DNA of 64,000 nucleotides from Platanthera guangdongensis. Its lineage: Eukaryota > Streptophyta > Magnoliopsida > Asparagales > Orchidaceae. Of the stretch, positions 1 to 11,819 are shown one piece after another; within the stretch, counting starts at the first letter, position 1, and each line of letters begins with the position of its first letter. The position numbers were made by a program, and so were the translations under genes. Under the pieces are notes generated by a model that searched no databases, was not told where the DNA came from, and saw only the letters and a program-made list of their open reading frames with translations. The stretch spans positions 107,579,213 through 107,643,212 of the forward strand of contig CM077163.1 of NCBI GenBank assembly GCA_039583875.1, read 5' to 3'.

Positions 1-601
1 ATGAAAAAGGGGGTGTAATGCGCACGAACAGTGGCGCACGACCAGTGGTCGTGCGTAGTAAGTCCAGTGGTCGTGCGCAGTATTCCTGCATCGTCGGAGT
101 CTCCCGAGCAGTTCCGGAGCACGCACACGACCACTGTACCAACAGAAGGGGCAGAAAAGCCACCAGAACGTGCACACCACATCCCCGAGAGAGGGCTAAA
201 GAATAACAACAAAATAGAAACACAGAAAGCACACAGAAGCGGGCATACAGTGCACTTAATCGTGAAATAGGTACATAAGCACAAATAAGCAATAAAGACT
301 CTCAAGTGTAGTGCTAAGACGATAAAACTAGCCCAGATGAGTCCAAAAATCAGTGTAAAATGTGGACTCATCAGTACAACACACGCTCGAACGAATCGGG
401 CAGATCCATTTCGCTTGAGAGAATATTGGTTCATCGCCTCTATTTGATCTCTAAGGGTGTAGCGAACCCGTGCGTTATAATTAGATTGATATTATTGTGA
501 ATCGGGTGTGCTGCGTTTAAATTGTGTGAGCGTAGAATTGGAACGAGAGAACAATTCAGTGTCTTTTGTCCGTTGCGATTCGTTAGGAGACGAAGCCTGC
601 A
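1..601 (+). repeat. F 5' LTR, 3' part
   Basis: The LTR enters from outside the window and ends in TGCA at 601, followed after six bases by a tRNA-like PBS. From about 374 onward it matches the 3' LTR tail near 44234-44460, starting at the shared acaacacacgctcg. Upstream of 374 the two copies differ. Near the window edge is a perfect 10-bp palindrome arm pair with a one-base centre (35-55, cgcacgacca/tggtcgtgcg), followed by partial copies of the same motif. Confidence 0.8.
336..372 (+). other. Stem-loop in F 5' LTR
   Basis: A perfect 10-bp inverted repeat (gatgagtcca at 336-345, tggactcatc at 363-372) with a 17-nt A-rich loop. It sits directly before the conserved acaacacacgctcg block. The 3' LTR has a different stem at the same relative place (44188-44231). 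Confidence 0.7.
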
Positions 602-607
602 TTAATT

Positions 608-619
608 TGGTATCATAGG
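608..619 (+). other. F primer-binding site
   Basis: tggtatcatagg begins six bases after the LTR end and resembles the plant initiator-Met tRNA complement (tggtatcagagc) with a few changes. This fixes the orientation of F as plus. The stretch 620-1001 is the untranslated leader; it is A+T-rich and I see nothing else in it. Confidence 0.75.
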
Positions 620-1001
620 GAGGTTCACATCAATTTCCTAATTGGCACCCTCCCCCTTTTAGTAGGACGCCGACACGCATTTGCACGATCCATTGCAAAA
701 CAAGAAAAATAAATTTTTATTTTTGGTCTGCAAATAGCGGCTCAAAATTTTATTTTCTGCAAAAAAATAAAAAACATTTATTAATAATCTCCATATTATT
801 TTCTGCAAGAAAATCAAATATATATATATATATTGCCTTAATTATTTAGCGTGAACAATTCCTCTATCTTAGATTATAAGGGTCAGAATCCTTAATTCAT
901 TGCATGTGTACAAGATCCGGATCGAGTTTTCTCTCTGATTCTCACTGAACGTGGCCTATGATATTTATGCATCCCGTTTAGACTATTGGTATGCTAAAGT
1001 C

Positions 1002-1126
1002 ATGGCTAATCATACTCCAGCTGTGCCTACATACTATAGGAATTCCAACTATCCCCACAGTTATTCTACTTATGACGGTTTACGGTGTCCTTAAATTTTT
1101 AGATACTGGATTAAGGGGATAGAATG
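1002..1126 (+). pseudogene. gag: F gag, 5' fragment
   Basis: An ATG at 1002 opens a frame for about 41 codons with one in-frame TAA (1092-1094). The peptide around the break reads ...RYWIKGIE and continues after the G insertion at 16650 in the same frame (...CYFYCHVWDDSQKV). That matches the conserved chromovirus Gag region preceding the xKVxxVAxxLxGxA motif. Gag is the capsid protein that packages the element RNA. Continuity across the insertion confirms both the frame and the target-site duplication. Confidence 0.7.
1122..1126. other. Left TSD of G (gaatg)
   Basis: gaatg at 1122-1126 is repeated exactly at 16645-16649, flanking the TGTAAG...GTTACA insertion. Five base pairs is the usual duplication for Ty3/gypsy elements. 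Confidence 0.85.
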
Positions 1127-1128
1127 TG

Positions 1129-1166
1129 TAAGACCCCTTTTTTTCTTTTGAAACACCGGGGTCTTA
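1129..1166 (-). other. Terminal inverted hairpin at the G LTR edge
   Basis: taagacccc (1129-1137) and ggggtctta (1158-1166) form a perfect 9-bp stem right at the LTR end that abuts the PBS in an intact element. Element C has a weaker version (taagac/gtctta at 51304-51309 and 51349-51354). Confidence 0.55.
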
Positions 1167-1730
1167 GGCCCATAATCGCCGCTTTGCGGTGACACCTTCA
1201 TGCCCGGGAAGGTCATCACTACAAAATGTCAATCCTGACGGTCAAATCGATCACAACTATAGCAAAATAACAATAGGCAAGTCCACAGAAAATCACATAT
1301 ATAATAATAAGCTCCACGAAGGCAGTGTCCACAGAAATAATAAAGGCACTAAATCTTGGGTTCATGCCTAGTACATAAAATCCTCAATACATGTCTCTCA
1401 TCGCAGAAGCAAAATAAATATAACTACTGGCAATCAGGACTCACAGTCCCTGCTGTCTGAACTCCGGTACTAGACTGCCCCATCTCCAAGTGTGCCAACC
1501 TCCGGGGCTGCTCCTCCATGCTGGGCTCCACGGTCCCCTAAAATGATAAGGTTTGAAAACCGTTATTCTAAAAGACTAAACCTTATCATCCCCCACCCCT
1601 TCCCCCATGATTCATAGGTACCGAGTGGGGAGAAGGAAAGGAGAGGACTTGAAGGTGGAGAATAACAAAATGAGCAGATGGCGGTGGAACTAAACTAGCA
1701 GTTCTATAGTATATAAGGCAATAATAAAGG

Positions 1731-4399
1731 TGTAACAACCCCATCCGTTTACATAGTATATACTAGAAGGTCCGGCCAGGGCCCTACAGCATATACCACA
1801 AAACAGTCAGTGAAGTTACAGTATGATACCAGAGTAGTGCAGCGCACCCTAACACATTTCATTCTAGCGGAAGCCTAAACACTAAACTTGAACTCCACAC
1901 CTGAATATCCAACATATAAAAACTCCTCATTTATATATACCATAAGAATGTTTTACAAGTACAAACAGTTGGACTTATGGCCTTATAGGGATTTCACAAC
2001 AGTGGCCTCAACATTGGCGCGCAGGCCGACCACGTACAAATAAAACAAAGCATTTATAAGTTTAGCCTTCAAGGGCTAGCGGTGGCAGTAGCAATAGCGG
2101 CAGGGACTTAAGCTTTATGCATCCCGCTTGGCTCTCCAACACCTGCACAGGTACATTCCACCCAACGGTGGCAAAGAGGCAACTGTCAGCATTCAGTTGA
2201 CCAAATTATAACGACCCCACCCCTTTTCCCGGGGAGGTGGTATTCCTTCCCTACAAGTATAGCATTTCACAAGCATATATATATATTTCATCCAAAGTTC
2301 TCTTATGCACATACATTCCATCACAACCGTCAGCCAACCGGCACGACGATCCGTGCACTCAGGTCACATTCTTAGTGTACCGGCAAACCAGTTGCCCACC
2401 ACCGTATCAGGGTCGCAACCCAACGGTAATTCACCTGAGCATTTCACTCTGTGGAGTGCAGCCGGAGTTCTTATCGTAATGAACCTGGATTGGCCTGTAG
2501 CCCCCCATTGTGTCATGGCGCACAGGCCTACGACTCTCGCTATGCGCTCCAACAGACCGCACCTTCTGGTCTCACGTCGAACGGACATAATGCAGGTTGG
2601 AACCTCCACCCCACGTTGCTCAAATCGCCTTGCCATCACCGAGTATGGCGTACTCGCGGCTACAAAAAGGCGCGGGTCGGTCTCATCAATCCTGTTCTGG
2701 CATTCAAGCCTGGGTGCTTTCTTGGGCAAACTAGAACTTACTCTTACACCCATTTCATATCACACATCAGCGGGTCTTTCCCGGGCATACCAGTACTTCC
2801 TGCTACTCTCTCCACAGGTATGATCCCGCAAACCATAAATGTCAAGGGAATTTACAAGGCTTACCACGCCAGTACTTCCTGTTACTTCATTTCACAGGTC
2901 CACCCATGAACATCAAGCAGTACAAAGGGTATTTCCTGGATCTCTAATCTAGTAATTCCTGCTACTTTCTTTCGCAGGTACAACCCAATAGCACAGGCAG
3001 CACAAGCATCACAAGGGTATTTTCCTGGACTACCACTCCAATACTTCGTGCTACTTTCGTTCACAGGGTGAACCCATCGACTCCTAAACTATATGTTTAT
3101 CACGGAGTCTTCTCCGGTTCGTATATGCAACATCACCAATCCAGACCAACCTGTCCGGATGGGATTCACATAGCATGCGTATTCCGTACTACATTTCCTG
3201 ATCTATGTGCCCAATTGATTCGGGATTCGATGAATCAACCCAAAATACTCCCACAACAAGACACCCTCTGGTGGGGGAATCAGATGCACATGCCAAAAAA
3301 GGAAGCATACACATGGCTAGGAAGAAAAGTTGTTACCCTTGAACACCGTTTTGGTGCCATGAGCTCCTAGCTTGCTAGAAAGAACTACAACAACTTTTCC
3401 TCCGTAAACATGGCGTCGGATCTCAGCTTGACACTCTTAAGCTCCACCAGAGATCTACCCCTCTTCCACTTCCTCCTTCTTCCTCTCCCTTTCTCTCTTT
3501 ATGCTTTTAGACAGATGAAGGCAATAACATAATGAGAATTCATTCTTATTTTTCGGCCTTAAGGAAGCAGGGAGGACTCTTAGATGTTAGATCCTAGCTG
3601 AAGAAAATGGACGGCCAAGAAAAAGCCTAAAAATCGCTTCTCGGGTCCGACACGCCCTGTGACACGCCTGTGTCACAGGCCGTATACTCAAAGCGGTGCA
3701 TAAACCGCCTTATCCCGAAATAGGTCACGACTACGGTACACGCCCGTGTAGGCCCAGACGCGCCCATGTCGCGGGGCGTGTGACTTACTCGACGATCGTC
3801 GAGCTCATTTCGTCGACTAGAGGGGTACACGCCCTCCGACACGCCCATGTCGGAAGGTACACGCCCGTTCCACGGGCATCTTCCCTCTGACGAGCACTTT
3901 ATCAACCAAAGACTCGAGTGTCGACACAAAGGTGTCGACACAACGGAGGTGTCGACACAAGGTGTCGACACAACGGTGTCGACACAACGGTGTCGACACA
4001 AAGGAGGTTTCGACACAACGGCGTCGACACAATGGTGTCGACACAATGCTGTCGACACAATGGTGTCGACACAACGATGTCGACACAAAGGAGGTGTCGA
4101 CACAAGGTGTCGACACAAAGGTGTCGACATAACGGTGTCGACACAACGGTGTCGACACAAAGGAGGTGTCCACACAAGGTGTCGACACAAAGGTGTCGAC
4201 ACAACGGTGTCGACACAAAGGTGGTCACGCCCTAGGTAACGCCCGTGTCACGGGGCGTGTCCCTCCCGAACACTTCATCGAAAGCATTTTCGTCGAACTC
4301 GCGACGTCTCCGCACCCGAGCAGGACATGCCCTCGGACACGCTCGTGTCCAAGGCCATGTCACCCAAAAATTTCCGCTTTTGAAATTTGGGCTGTTACA
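1731..4399 (-). repeat. A 3' LTR
   Basis: 2669 bp, aligned along its length with 9305-11985. Contains a short (AT)6 at 2275-2286 where the other copy has (AT)40. A GTGTCGACAC array lies at 3918-4229, and GC-rich segments with gtgtcacgggcgtgt-type motifs lie on either side of it (3645-3880 and 4230-4360). Long open frames over the array are artefacts of a repeat unit lacking stops. Confidence 0.9.
3918..4229. repeat. GTGTCGACAC palindrome array in A 3' LTR
   Basis: About 21 units of a 12-21 bp repeat built on the 10-bp palindrome GTGTCGACAC followed by AAAGG, AACGG or AATGG variants. In element orientation it begins about 170 bp inside the 5' edge of the LTR, that is, in the presumed U3. The other LTR has the same array at 11503-11819. 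Confidence 0.9.
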
Positions 4400-4412
4400 A
4401 CCCTCCCCTCCT
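4400..4412 (-). other. A polypurine tract
   Basis: Directly inside the left LTR the plus strand reads accctcccctcct, a purine tract on the coding (minus) strand. This is where plus-strand DNA synthesis is primed. It confirms that 1731-4399 is the 3' LTR. Confidence 0.75.
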
Positions 4413-4634
4413 ACAAGAAATTTCGTTCTCGAAATTCATACAAAGGAAGGAAAACAGCAAGCAAAATGTTATAACATCAAAATTTTATGTTACAACAAAA
4501 GTTGTAGTTTACAACCATTTACAGAAACAGCTCGGAAATTCAGCTCGCATGGTTTGCTCTCGCTCCCATGTCAGCTCCACACAGCCGCAATTATCCCACC
4601 GTACTTTGACCATCCCGGCCTTCTTATTCCGCAA

Positions 4635-5764
4635 CTATTTCTCGGCTCGATCCTCGATTTGAATGGGCCTAACCTTCGTCGTTAGCCTATACTCTACCAG
4701 CACACCATCATCCGCGATCACCTGAGCTGGATCTTTAACGGCTTTCCACAGTACCGAGATGTGAAACACATCATGCAATCCCCTCAAGTCTGCCGATAGA
4801 GCTAGCCGATAAGCAGCTTCTCCGATTCGCTTGACCACTTCAAATGCACCCAAATATCTTGGACACAACTTTTTCAAACGTCGAATCCTGGATACGCCTT
4901 TGAAGGGCTTGATTTTCAAGTATACCCAATTGCCTACTGCGAACTCTATGTTCTGATGCTTGGCGTTGTAGTACTTCGCTTGTCGATCCTGGGCTATGAG
5001 TAGCCTCTCTCGAATAGTACGTATGGTCGAGTTTGCTTCATCGACTTCATTACGATTATAAACTCTAGCTTCGCCCGCTTCTACCCAAGCCAAAGGCGTA
5101 CGACACTTCCGTCCATACAGAGCTTCATACGGTGTCATCCCGATGCTCGCTTGGTAGCTGTTATTATAGGCAAACTCCACCATATAGAGATGATCTTCCC
5201 ATCTCTTTCCAAAGTCTAGGGCGAACATCCGGAGCATATCCTCCATTATCCTGTTGGTCCGTTCAGTTTGGCCATCAGTTTGGGGATGAAAGGCCATACT
5301 GAATGTCAACTTCATGGCCAATAGTTGATGAACTAGCCTCCAGTCATTTAATGTGAATCGCCCATCTCGATCACTTACGATGCTCCATGGAACACAATCT
5401 GGTTAACATACAATTTTGCCAAACTTTCCACTGAACCATCCCGTTTATTCGACAAGAAGTGTGCCACTTTCGTTAGCCGGTCGACAATTTCCCAAATTGA
5501 GTCATTTTTGTGCTGAGATCTCGGCAACCCTTGCACGAAATCCTTGGAAATATCGTCAAACTTCCATTCTGGAATCGGCAATGACTTCAAGTAACCGCCA
5601 AGCTTTTGGCATTTCGCCTTCACCATAGCACAGGTTTGGCATTCGACCACATAATGCGCAACATCTCTCTTCAGCCCTGCCCACCAGAACTGCTTTTTCA
5701 TATCCCTGAACATCTTTATGATCCCTGGGTGGATTGAGTACTTCGTATAATGCACTTCATACAT
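4635..5764 (-). pseudogene. A integrase (broken)
   Basis: Integrase inserts the cDNA into the host genome. The N-terminal zinc-binding region is visible (SIHPG... then CQTC). The first catalytic Asp is in the DDISKDFVQGLP segment and the second in VSDRDG (near 5385). The Glu follows HPQTDGQTERTNRIMED. The C-terminal part reads LKIKPFKGVSRIRR and HISVLWKAVKD, as in Tekay/Del elements. The frame changes around 5380, between the first and second Asp, so no single product is possible. Stops also separate it from RNase H, and 5765-6004 is decayed linker. Confidence 0.85.
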
Positions 5765-6004
5765 TATTTATTCCCTCAATTTACCCAAATTCGGGAAGCA
5801 CAAACGGCCCTCTTTCCGCAAAAGACCGTCATCCTAAGAGAACTTGCCCTCTGGCCCATCTTTAGCTTAGCGTAGGAGATCTTCATCTAGCCTCGTTGCT
5901 CATCGAATCCGGTTTGCAAGGTCACACTACACCTCCGTCCAGTTGAAACATGCATTGGCGGTGGAATTCTTGTCAACACAAGAAATCTCCAACGCTTCTA
6001 GATC

Positions 6005-7309
6005 CTAGATGAGACGTTCATCATGCCACTGCAACCAACTCTCCCTTGCCGGAGCTCTCCGACTCAAGGCATCCGCGACTACATTGCTATATCCGGGCGT
6101 ATAGTGAATTGCAAAGGTGCAGTCCCCAAGGAACTCCAACCACCTTCGTTGTCGCATATCCAAGTCCTTCTGTTCGAATAGGTACTTTAGGCTCTTGTGA
6201 TCTGTATAGATCTCCACCTTCACGCCATAAAGATAGTGTTGCCATAGCTTTAGTGCAAAGATCACTGCCGCCAACTGTAAGTCATGGATGGGATAGTTTT
6301 GCTCATGTACCTTTAGCTGGCGTGAGCCATAAGCAGTCACCTTCCCATTTTGCCGAAGAACGCAGCCTAAGCAGCTCCCCGAGGCATCACTATAGATTAC
6401 AAATCCATCGATACCACATGACGATGACAACACAGGCGCCATAGTCAACCGAACCTTCATCTCTTCAAAAGCTCACGCGCACTCTGGCTTCCAAACTAAC
6501 TTCTGATCTTTTCCCATCAGTGTTATTAGCGGCAAAGCAATCCGCGAGAAGTTTTCAACAAATCTCTGATAGTAGCCCGCCTGTCCAAGGAAGCTCCTGA
6601 CCACAGCCACTGAAGACAACACTGGCCACTCCTGTATGGCCCTTATCTTTGCCAGATCCACTGCTATGCCCGCTCCACTCACCACATGGCCTAGAAAAGC
6701 CACCGACAATAGCCAAAACTCGCACTTCGAGAACTTGACATAGAGCTTATTCTGTCTCAAGGTATTCAACACCAACCGCAAGTGGTTTTCATGATCAGTT
6801 TCAGATTTCGAGTACACCAGGATATCATCAATGAACACAATCACGAACAAATCAAGGTACTCTCGGAACGTTCTGTGCATTAAGTCCATGAACACCGATG
6901 GCGCATTGCATGGCCCAAATGGCATTACCGTGAACTCATAATGCTCGTACCGTGTTCCAAATGCGGTCTTGGGAATGTCTCCTTCCCGAATCCTCAACTG
7001 CTAATAACCAGACTTCAAGTACAACTTCGAGAAGACGGTCGATCCCACTAGCTGATCGAACAACTCATCAATCCGCGAAATCGGATATTTGTTCTTCTCG
7101 GTGAGTTTTTTCAGTTCGCGGTAATCAATACATAACCGCAATCCTCCATCTTTCTTTTTCACAAAAAGCACAGGGGCGCTCCAAGGTGACATACTTGGGC
7201 GTATATACCCCTGCTCCAGCAATTCTGGCAGTTGGACTTTCAACTCCGCCATTTCCTTTGGTGCGACGTGATATGGCAAGCAGGCCACAAGTTTCGCACA
7301 TGGCACCAA
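6005..7309 (-). pseudogene. A reverse transcriptase and RNase H (broken by stops)
   Basis: RT copies element RNA into DNA and RNase H degrades the RNA template. In order: RT fingers ([19 protein letters not shown]), the [11 protein letters not shown] segment, [10 protein letters not shown], and the intact catalytic [10 protein letters not shown]. Then [10 protein letters not shown] and, for RNase [23 protein letters not shown] and the ending [11 protein letters not shown]. All parts share one reading frame. In-frame stops near 6998-7000 and 6470 cut it; the His of the usual SGYHQLRI lies at the first stop. Confidence 0.88.
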
Positions 7310-7869
7310 CTAAATCGTGAAGTCAATCTCTCGCTGGGGTGGTAGCACAGGGAGATCCTTAGGAAATACATCTATAAACTCCGATACAATCAGAACATCG
7401 CTCATACTCGCCTTAGGCTCCACAACCTGAATTAGCATGAAGTATAACTTCGTGTCCTTCCGAACAGCTTTGACAACTTGGAGTGCATACATCAACGTCC
7501 TGCCAACTCCTCGCATACCCGCGAACCGCATTTCCTGCTCGATATTCTGGCCCAACGTGATCTCTTTGGACTGGCAATCAATCATGGCATGCTGCTCCGC
7601 GAGCCAATCCATACCAAATATCATGTCGAATTCTGATATCTGTAATACAAATATAGTTAAACAGAAATCCCGACTTCTTATTTGCACTGCTACATCGCAA
7701 GCTTGATCCGCAAGTATCATACAACCATTCGGCAACACCACACTGACGCTATCTGTCTTTACACGACTAGGTATCCCAAGTTATGTTATGAACTCTTTAG
7801 ATAGAAAAGAATGTGACGCACCTGTATCAAACAGTGCTCGCGCCAGCGTGTGCCGTATCATCACAAATC
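7310..7869 (-). pseudogene. A aspartic protease and linker to RT
   Basis: The protease cleaves the Gag-Pol polyprotein. The active site ALFDTGASHSF is intact (about 7810-7842), followed by SKEFIT and an in-frame stop. The frame then continues through the second conserved segment, FDMIFGMDWLAEQHAMIDC. A further stop at 7310 separates it from RT. The start at 7869 is chosen because an intron-like segment (7870-7961) separates it from gag. Confidence 0.85.
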
Positions 7870-7961
7870 CTGTGCAAATCATGTCACACACACAAGTTGC
7901 ATACGCATATGCAATAAACAAAGCATGCAAGCAATACAATACTCAAAAACTAAACTCATAC
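7870..7961 (-). other. Candidate 92-bp intron between A gag and protease
   Basis: On the minus strand the gag sequence ends ...DVVT and is followed by GTATGAG. The segment ends in TTTGCACAG before GFVMIRHTLARALFDTG. Splicing would restore the usual chromovirus DVVTG...ALFDTG reading, except that the last exon base is T instead of the expected G and gives TGA. The segment is A+T-rich and GT-AG bounded. Element C has a matching segment at the same place (58202-58296). Confidence 0.65.
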
Positions 7962-9084
7962 ATGTGACGACATCACTTTTCTTCATGGCCTCCTGCAGGC
8001 CAAGATTATAGACCCGAGGCTACGCCAGCGAGGCAGAAGACACCACGACTGCCTTTCCTTTTTTCGCATATGACGCTCCCACCTTCTTTTCACTCTTTGG
8101 CGGGACCCGACATTCATGGGATATATGTCCCACCCATCCACAATTAAAGCACGTATGAGTATCCGGCCTTGAGGTGGCCCCTGACGTTGTTCCCGAGGCA
8201 ACTAAAGAAGGAGCTTATCCCGCCGTCTTAGACTTCTTACCCCATCTCTTCTTCGAAAATGACTTCGCCGGTCGGGGCACCTTAAACTCCGACTGTGTCA
8301 CAGCCAAGGCCCGCTTACCATGCACCCTTTTCATGTCTTTTTCCAACGCGCACGCAGTGTCGACTAATGCCTGGAAGCCTTGGTTCACCGAACTAGAAAG
8401 CAGGAACCTCAACTCATCCCGCAGTCCTTTGTAGAGCCTATTTCTCTTCCTCTGCTCATCAACAAAAACAGAACTCGCATACCGCCCCAAGCGTGTAAAC
8501 TCATGCATGTATGCTTCCACACTGCCATCACCTTACGTTAGCCTTGGGAATTCTTTCTCCATGGCAATACGCTGTGCCGCCAGGAGGTGCTTTGCCAGGG
8601 AGAGTCTAGAGAATTCCTCCATCGACACTTATGTTAACGGTCTCCCTGCCAAGTGATCTAGCTCCATCTCATCCCACCATAAACGCGCCTCGCCTTCCAA
8701 CAAGAAGGTGGCTAAGGTGACCTTCTGATGTTCCTCCGATCCAATCGCCATCATTATCTGCTTGACGCGCGATAACCAATCTTCTGCGTGCGCAGGAGAT
8801 CCCACTCCCGAAAACGTAGGCGGATGAAAGCTCAAAAATTACTTCAACTGCTTCTCAGCTGCTCGAGGTTCTACAACTGCTATAGGTTCTGGCCTCGTCG
8901 CCACCTGTTTTGTCCATACTATCGACTATGCTTGCCCAATCGGCTGGGCTTGCATCATGGCGAACAAAGCCTCAGCAACTAATCGTACAGTTTCCGCATA
9001 TGTTGGAGGTGTAGGCACCTCGGCTGGTGCCGTACTTCCATCAGAATGCTGGGGCTCCGACTGCCCAGCTTCACTCCGTGTCAC
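7962..9084 (-). pseudogene. gag: A gag (one frame, several stops)
   Basis: Capsid/nucleocapsid gene. One frame can be followed from GTG (a mutated ATG, reading TRSEAGQSEP) at 9084 through FHPPTFSGVGSPAHAEDWL and the EGEARLWWDEM core. It continues through YMHEFTRLGRYA to the zinc knuckle CFNCGWVGHISHEC (about 8110-8150) and a VYNLGLQEA tail. Stops interrupt it near 8918, 8840, 8630, 8540, 8215 and 8023, with no frameshift seen. The knuckle binds element RNA. Its end abuts the intron-like segment. Confidence 0.82.
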
Positions 9085-9291
9085 CTATAGGTTAACAAGA
9101 CAGACACATTGGAGAACGTACACAAGCAATCGCAACAAGGTAGGAACACGTAGCTTCCTCAAACACATGTATTTGCATTCCTACAATGGATATTCAGGAG
9201 TTCAATCGTGTTAACTTGGTTCGCACAAACACGTGCTCTCCACCCCACAAAAGAAGTCGACCACGACTTCAAAAGGGAAAGACCAAGATAG

Positions 9292-9300
9292 CTGATACCA
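9292..9300 (-). other. A primer-binding site
   Basis: The minus strand reads tggtatcag four bases inside the right LTR, matching the first nine bases of the initiator-Met tRNA complement, then diverging (ct instead of ag). This marks 9305-11985 as the 5' LTR. Confidence 0.75.
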
Positions 9301-9847
9301 AAAATGTAACAACCTCATCCGTTTACATAGTATATACTAGAAGGTCCGGCCGGGACCCCACAGCATATACCACAAAACAGGCGGTGAAGTTATAGTATGA
9401 TTCCAGAGTAGCGCAGCGCACCCTAGCACATTTCATTCTAACGGAAGCCTAAACAGTAAACTTGAACTACACACCTGAATGTCCAACATATAAAAGCTCC
9501 TCATTTATATATACCATAGGAATGTTTTACAAGTACAAACAGTTGGCCTTATGGCCTTACAGGGCTTTCACAACAGTGGACTCAACATTGGCGCGCAGGT
9601 CAACCACGTATAAATAAAACAGAGCATTTATAAGTTTAGCCTTCAAGGTCTAGCGGCGACAGCAGCAATATCAGTACGGACTTCAGCATTTATGTGTCCA
9701 GCTTGGCTCTCCAACACCTGCACAGGGACATTCCACCAAACGGTGGCAAACAGGTAACGGTCAGCATTTAGCTGACCAAATTATAACGACCCCACCCCTT
9801 TTCCCGGGGCGGTGGTATTCCTTCCCTGCAGGCATAGCATTTCACAA

Positions 9848-9849
<2 letters not shown>

Positions 9850-9929
<80 letters not shown>
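9850..9929. repeat. (AT)40 microsatellite in A 5' LTR
   Basis: An uninterrupted 80-bp AT repeat, versus only (AT)6 at the matching site of the sister LTR (2275-2286). It could overlap the LTR TATA element, but that is a guess. Confidence 0.95.
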
Positions 9930-9931
<2 letters not shown>

Positions 9932-11502
9932 TCCAATGTGCTCTCACGCACATACATTCCATCACAACCGTCAGCCACCCGGCCCGACGATCTGTGCACT
10001 CAGGGCACATTCTTGGTGTACCGACAAACCAGTTGCCCACCACTATATCAGGGTCGCAACCCAGCGTTAAATCACTTGAGCATTTCACTTCATGGAGTGC
10101 AGCCGGAGATCTAGTCGTAATGCATCGGGATTGGCCCGTAGCCCACCATTGTGTCATGGCGCACAGGCCTATGACTCTCGCTATGCGCTCCAATAGACTG
10201 CACCTTCTGGTCTTACGTCGGACGGACATAACGCAGGTCAGATCCTCCACCCCCCGTTGCTCAAATCACCTTGTCATCACCGCGTACGGCGTACTCTCGG
10301 CTACAAAAAGGTGTGGGTCGTTCTCACCAATCCTGTTCTAGAATTAAAGCCTGGGTGCTTTCCTGGGCGCACATGTACTTACTCTTACACCCATTTCATA
10401 TCACACATCAGCGGGTCTTTCCTGGGCATACCAGTACTTCCTGCTACTCTCTTCATAGGTATGATCCCGCAAATCATAAATGTCAAGGGTATTTCCATGG
10501 CTTACCACGCCAGTACTTCCTTTTACTTCCTTTCACAAGTCCACCCATGAACATCAAGTAGTACAAAGGGTATTTCCTGGATCTCTAATCCAGTACTTCC
10601 TGCTACTTTCCTGGACTACCACTCCAGTACTTCCTGCTACTTTCGTTCACAGGGTTAACCCATCGACTCCTAAACTACACGTTTATCACAGAGTCTTCTC
10701 CATTTCGTATATGCAACATCACTAATCCAGACCAACCTGTCCAGATGGGCTTCACACAACATGCCTATTCCGTACTCCATTTCTGGATCTACATGCCCAA
10801 TTGATTGGGGATTCCATGAATCAACCCAAAAGACTCCCACAACAAGCCACCCTCTGGTGGGGGAATCAGATGCACATGCCAAAAAGGAAGCCTTCACATG
10901 GCTAGGAAGAAAAGTTGTTACCCTTGAAGACCACTTCGGTACCATGAGCTCGTAGCTGGATAGAAAGAACTGCAACAGCTTTTCCTCCGCAAAGATGGCC
11001 TCGGATCTCAGCTTGACACTCTCAAGCTCCACCAAAGATCAGCCCCTGTTCCTCTTCCTCCTTCTTACACTCCCTTTCTCTCTCTAAGCTTTTAGAAAGA
11101 TGAAGGCAATGAAATAATGAGAATACGTTCTCAGTTTTCGGCGTTAAGGAAGTAGGGAGGACTCTCAGCTTTTAGATCCCAGTTGAAGAAAATGGACGGC
11201 CAAGAAAAAGCCTAAAAATTGCTTCTCGGGTCCGACACGCCCTGTGACACACCCGTGTTACAGGCCGTGTACTCTAAGTGGTGCACAAACCGCCTTATCC
11301 CGAAACAGGTCACGACTGGGGTACACGCCCGTGCCAGCCCAGACACGCCCGTGTCATGGGGCGTGTGACTTACTCTACGATCGTCAAGCTCATTTCATTG
11401 ACTAGATGGGTACACGCCCTCCGACATGCCCGTGTCGGAAGGTAGGCGCCCGTGCCACGGGCGTGTTCCCTCTGTCGACCACTTTGTCGACCAAAGACAT
11501 GA

Positions 11503-11819
11503 GTGTCGATATAAAGGTGTCTACACAAAGGTGTCGACAAAACAGAGGTGTCCACACAAGATGTCGACATAAGGGTGTCGACACAACAGTGTCGACATAA
11601 AGGAGGTGTCGACACAAGGTGTCGACATAAAGGTGTCGACACAACGGTGTCGACACAATGTTGTTGACATAAAGGAGGTGTCGACACAAGGTGTCGACAC
11701 AAAGGTGTCGACACAACGGTGTTGATACAATGGTGTCGACACAACGATGTCAACACAAAGGAGGTGTAGACATAAGGTGTCGACACAAAGGTGTCTACAC
11801 AATGGTGTCGACACAAAGG
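11503..11819. repeat. GTGTCGACAC palindrome array in A 5' LTR
   Basis: About 20 degenerate units equivalent to 3918-4229, with more point changes (for example ataaagg and gttgac variants). GC-rich gacacgcccgtg motifs flank it on both sides. Confidence 0.88.

Noticed and set aside
608..619. tRNA gene remnants at tggtatca sequences
   Set aside because: Only 9-12 bases match, always next to an LTR end; these are primer-binding sites, not tRNA genes.
3918..4229. CRISPR-like repeat array
   Set aside because: Units are contiguous and degenerate with no unique spacers, and the context is a plant LTR. The same applies to the arrays at 18178, 44470 and 61303.
3627..4239. Long open frames on both strands over the GTGTCGACAC array (Cys/His/Thr-rich peptides)
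   Set aside because: A repeat unit free of stops produces open frames on both strands; no start context, domain or conservation. It is an LTR array.
9768..10250. Open frame with an Ile-Tyr repeat
   Set aside because: Translation of the (AT)40 microsatellite inside an LTR.
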